From Actinostola sp. cb2023 (Eukaryota; Cnidaria; Anthozoa; Actiniaria; Actinostolidae), in assembly GCA_033675265.1 (NCBI GenBank), contig JAUJYZ010001454.1:273605-337604 (forward strand): 64,000 nt of DNA, given 5' to 3'. Both the position numbers and the translations under genes were made by a program. The notes beneath the pieces are model-generated. The model saw nothing but the letters and a program-made list of their open reading frames with translations. It did not search any database and was not told where the DNA came from. Each line of letters starts with the position of its first letter. Position 1 is the first letter of the stretch. Shown piece after piece: positions 61,596 to 64,000 of the stretch.

Positions 61596-61611
61596 GGCTC
61601 CTAAAAGAGCC
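61596..61611 (-). terminator. Histone 3' stem-loop (H4 copy 5)
   Basis: GGCTCTTTTAGGAGCC on the minus strand. Confidence 0.93.
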
Positions 61612-61646
61612 GTTGTTCGTTTGTGTTGGATAATCAACCCATGCAT

Positions 61647-62872
<1,226 letters not shown>

Positions 62873-62903
62873 ACCGGTTCTCTACAACCAACAACCAACA
62901 AAC

Positions 62904-62919
62904 GGCTCTTTTAGGAGCC
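62904..62919 (+). terminator. Histone 3' stem-loop (H3 copy 5)
   Basis: GGCTCTTTTAGGAGCC followed by ACAACATGC. Confidence 0.95.
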
Positions 62920-63034
62920 ACAACATGCTATACAGTCAATGGCTTAATGCTTTTATTAAACTCTCCACATACAAGAGGTCCTTTCAATGAAAATATAGCT
63001 GGCTTATAGAATGTTTTTTTTTTGCAAAACTCAA

Positions 63035-63118
63035 ATCACATAGCATAATTACGGAATGATACACATAGCAAACACGCGCGAATTACGGAATGATACACAA
63101 AGCAAACACGCGCGAACT
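63035..63118 (+). repeat. Array spacer motif, two tandem copies (reference for all units)
   Basis: ATTACGGAATGATACACA followed by AGCAAACACGCGCGAA occurs twice in tandem here, downstream of H3. The same doublet occurs downstream of H2A (for example about 57,840-57,912 and 61,297-61,366), so each unit holds it at two places. Confidence 0.9.
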
Positions 63119-63469
63119 AATAAGTATAAATCTAATATTAATGTAACACAGGAACCCCAAAAGGGAGGAACAAGGTTGAAAAGTACACTTCAACTTTATT
63201 TCTATATCTTCAACTGTACACTTCAACTTAATTAATTTATATATCTGAATCATAAGAAACCACCAGGCAATTGCCGCTATAAGTGTTTGATATGACGGGT
63301 ATTGTATAATCGATCCAGTCAACATACAACGGCCGTTCAACATATCCCTACAACAGTTTCTTTGAGTATTTCGATATCAGATACATACAACATTTGTCAT
63401 ATTCATTTCTAGCATAATAACTTGTTGTTTGGATGTAGCATTTGATCATGATCTTTCGATTCATGTGGT

Positions 63470-63485
63470 GGCTCCTAAAAGAGCC
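63470..63485 (-). terminator. Histone 3' stem-loop (H2B copy 5)
   Basis: GGCTCTTTTAGGAGCC on the minus strand. Confidence 0.95.
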
Positions 63486-63516
63486 TTTGTTTTGTGTTCA
63501 GTAAACAGAAAACTGT

Positions 63517-63891
63517 TTACTTGCTGCTGGTGTACTTGGTGACGGCCTTGGTGCCTTCACTGACGGCGTGCTTGGCCAACTCTCCGGGAAGAAGAAGGCG
63601 AACAGCGGTCTGGATTTCCCGAGATGTGATGGTGGACTTCTTGTTGTAATGAGCCAGGCGGGAAGCTTCGCCAGCGATACGCTCGAACACGTCCTGCACA
63701 AACGAGTTCATGATCAACATGGCTTTGCTGGAGATACCGGTGTCGGGATGGACTTGTTTCATAACTTTGTAGATGTATATCGAGTAGGTTTCCTTTCTCC
63801 TGCGGGATCTTTTCTTCTTTTCGCCACCAAGCGCGGCTTTTTTGCCGGCTTTCTTTTCACCTTTCTTTGCTGGAGCGATTTTGGGAGGCAT
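63517..63891 (-). CDS. H2B: Histone H2B copy 5, intact
   Basis: 124 residues from [20 protein letters not shown] to AVTKYTSSK. The Lys-rich tail is followed by a complete histone fold ([20 protein letters not shown], then [20 protein letters not shown]). The conserved lysine in TKYTSSK used for ubiquitination in animals is present. Intronless; stem-loop about 30 bp beyond the stop; divergently oriented to an H2A whose start lies past the window end. Confidence 0.98.
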   Translation of the reverse strand: MPPKIAPAKKGEKKAGKKAALGGEKKKRSRRRKETYSIYIYKVMKQVHPDTGISSKAMLIMNSFVQDVFERIAGEASRLAHYNKKSTITSREIQTAVRLLLPGELAKHAVSEGTKAVTKYTSSK

Positions 63892-64000
63892 TTTTCTTCA
63901 CAACTTTGTTGACGCTTGATAGATTGAAATGATACTTTGATTGAGGGAAAACTACTCTTTATATCAACATTCGGTGGGATTAATTAAAATGCAGATCGCA
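63892..64000. promoter_or_regulatory. H2B-H2A divergent promoter, cut by window end
   Basis: H2B-proximal half, with CTTTATATC at 63,957 (TATA on the minus strand). The H2A side is outside the window. Confidence 0.8.

Overview
Eukaryotic (metazoan) nuclear DNA. The window suggests a marine invertebrate, most likely a cnidarian such as an anthozoan. The reasons are: a spliced gene with GT-AG introns; many short foldback (MITE-like) elements and minisatellites; and a tandem histone repeat in which each unit carries only H4, H3, H2B and H2A (no H1), paired divergently as H4<>H3 and H2B<>H2A. The species call is an inference. The gene identities are read directly from the sequence.

Region 1 (about 247-45,700, + strand) is the 3' part of one large gene, UBR4 (also called p600, pushover or poe), an N-degron-pathway E3 ubiquitin ligase. 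I could follow 27 consecutive exons, from an internal exon at 247-341 to a terminal exon ending with TGA at 44,552-44,554. Together they give 2,529 coding bases (842 codons plus stop). All intron phases match and no exon has a frameshift. The protein covers the C-terminal E3_UbLigase_R4 region, including the Cys/His zinc-binding (hemi-RING) module at about residues 497-550 of this portion. The 5' part of the gene lies outside the window.

The UBR4 introns hold most of the unusual content. There are about a dozen minisatellite arrays with periods of 20, 33, 34, 39, 43, 43, 46, 55, 61, 83 and 84 bp. In at least six of them the repeated unit contains the edge of the neighbouring exon plus its splice site, or the stop codon. 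There are foldback/MITE elements, two of one family in different introns. A DUF3504/Crypton-like coding fragment (about 3,640-5,110) is split by a 1,027-bp element flanked by TTAA. A nested pair of giant inverted repeats occupies 32,429-38,879; its inner 2.4-kb palindrome carries two mirrored copies of what looks like a captured first exon. A decayed element has a 2A-type DIEKNPGP motif followed by cysteine-protease-like motifs (39,416-41,345). A tRNA-like sequence lies between inverted arms (41,446-41,672), and a 729-bp TIR element sits inside a 43-bp minisatellite (42,916-43,644).

Region 2 (about 44,555-46,777) is the UBR4 3' flank: a stop-codon-containing minisatellite, then about 1.2 kb with only short repeats.

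Region 3 (46,778-64,000) is the left edge of a tandem histone array with a unit of about 3.35-3.46 kb that runs off the right end. All genes are intronless and end in the histone mRNA 3' stem-loop. The leftmost copies are truncated, chimeric or frameshifted. From about 54.7 kb onward H4 is intact three times and H3 twice. H2B is intact once and in frame once more with small insertions. No H2A copy in the window is intact. The local excess of short tandem-duplication indels may be real decay at an array edge or consensus error in a near-identical array; the clean UBR4 exons show that base accuracy elsewhere is good.
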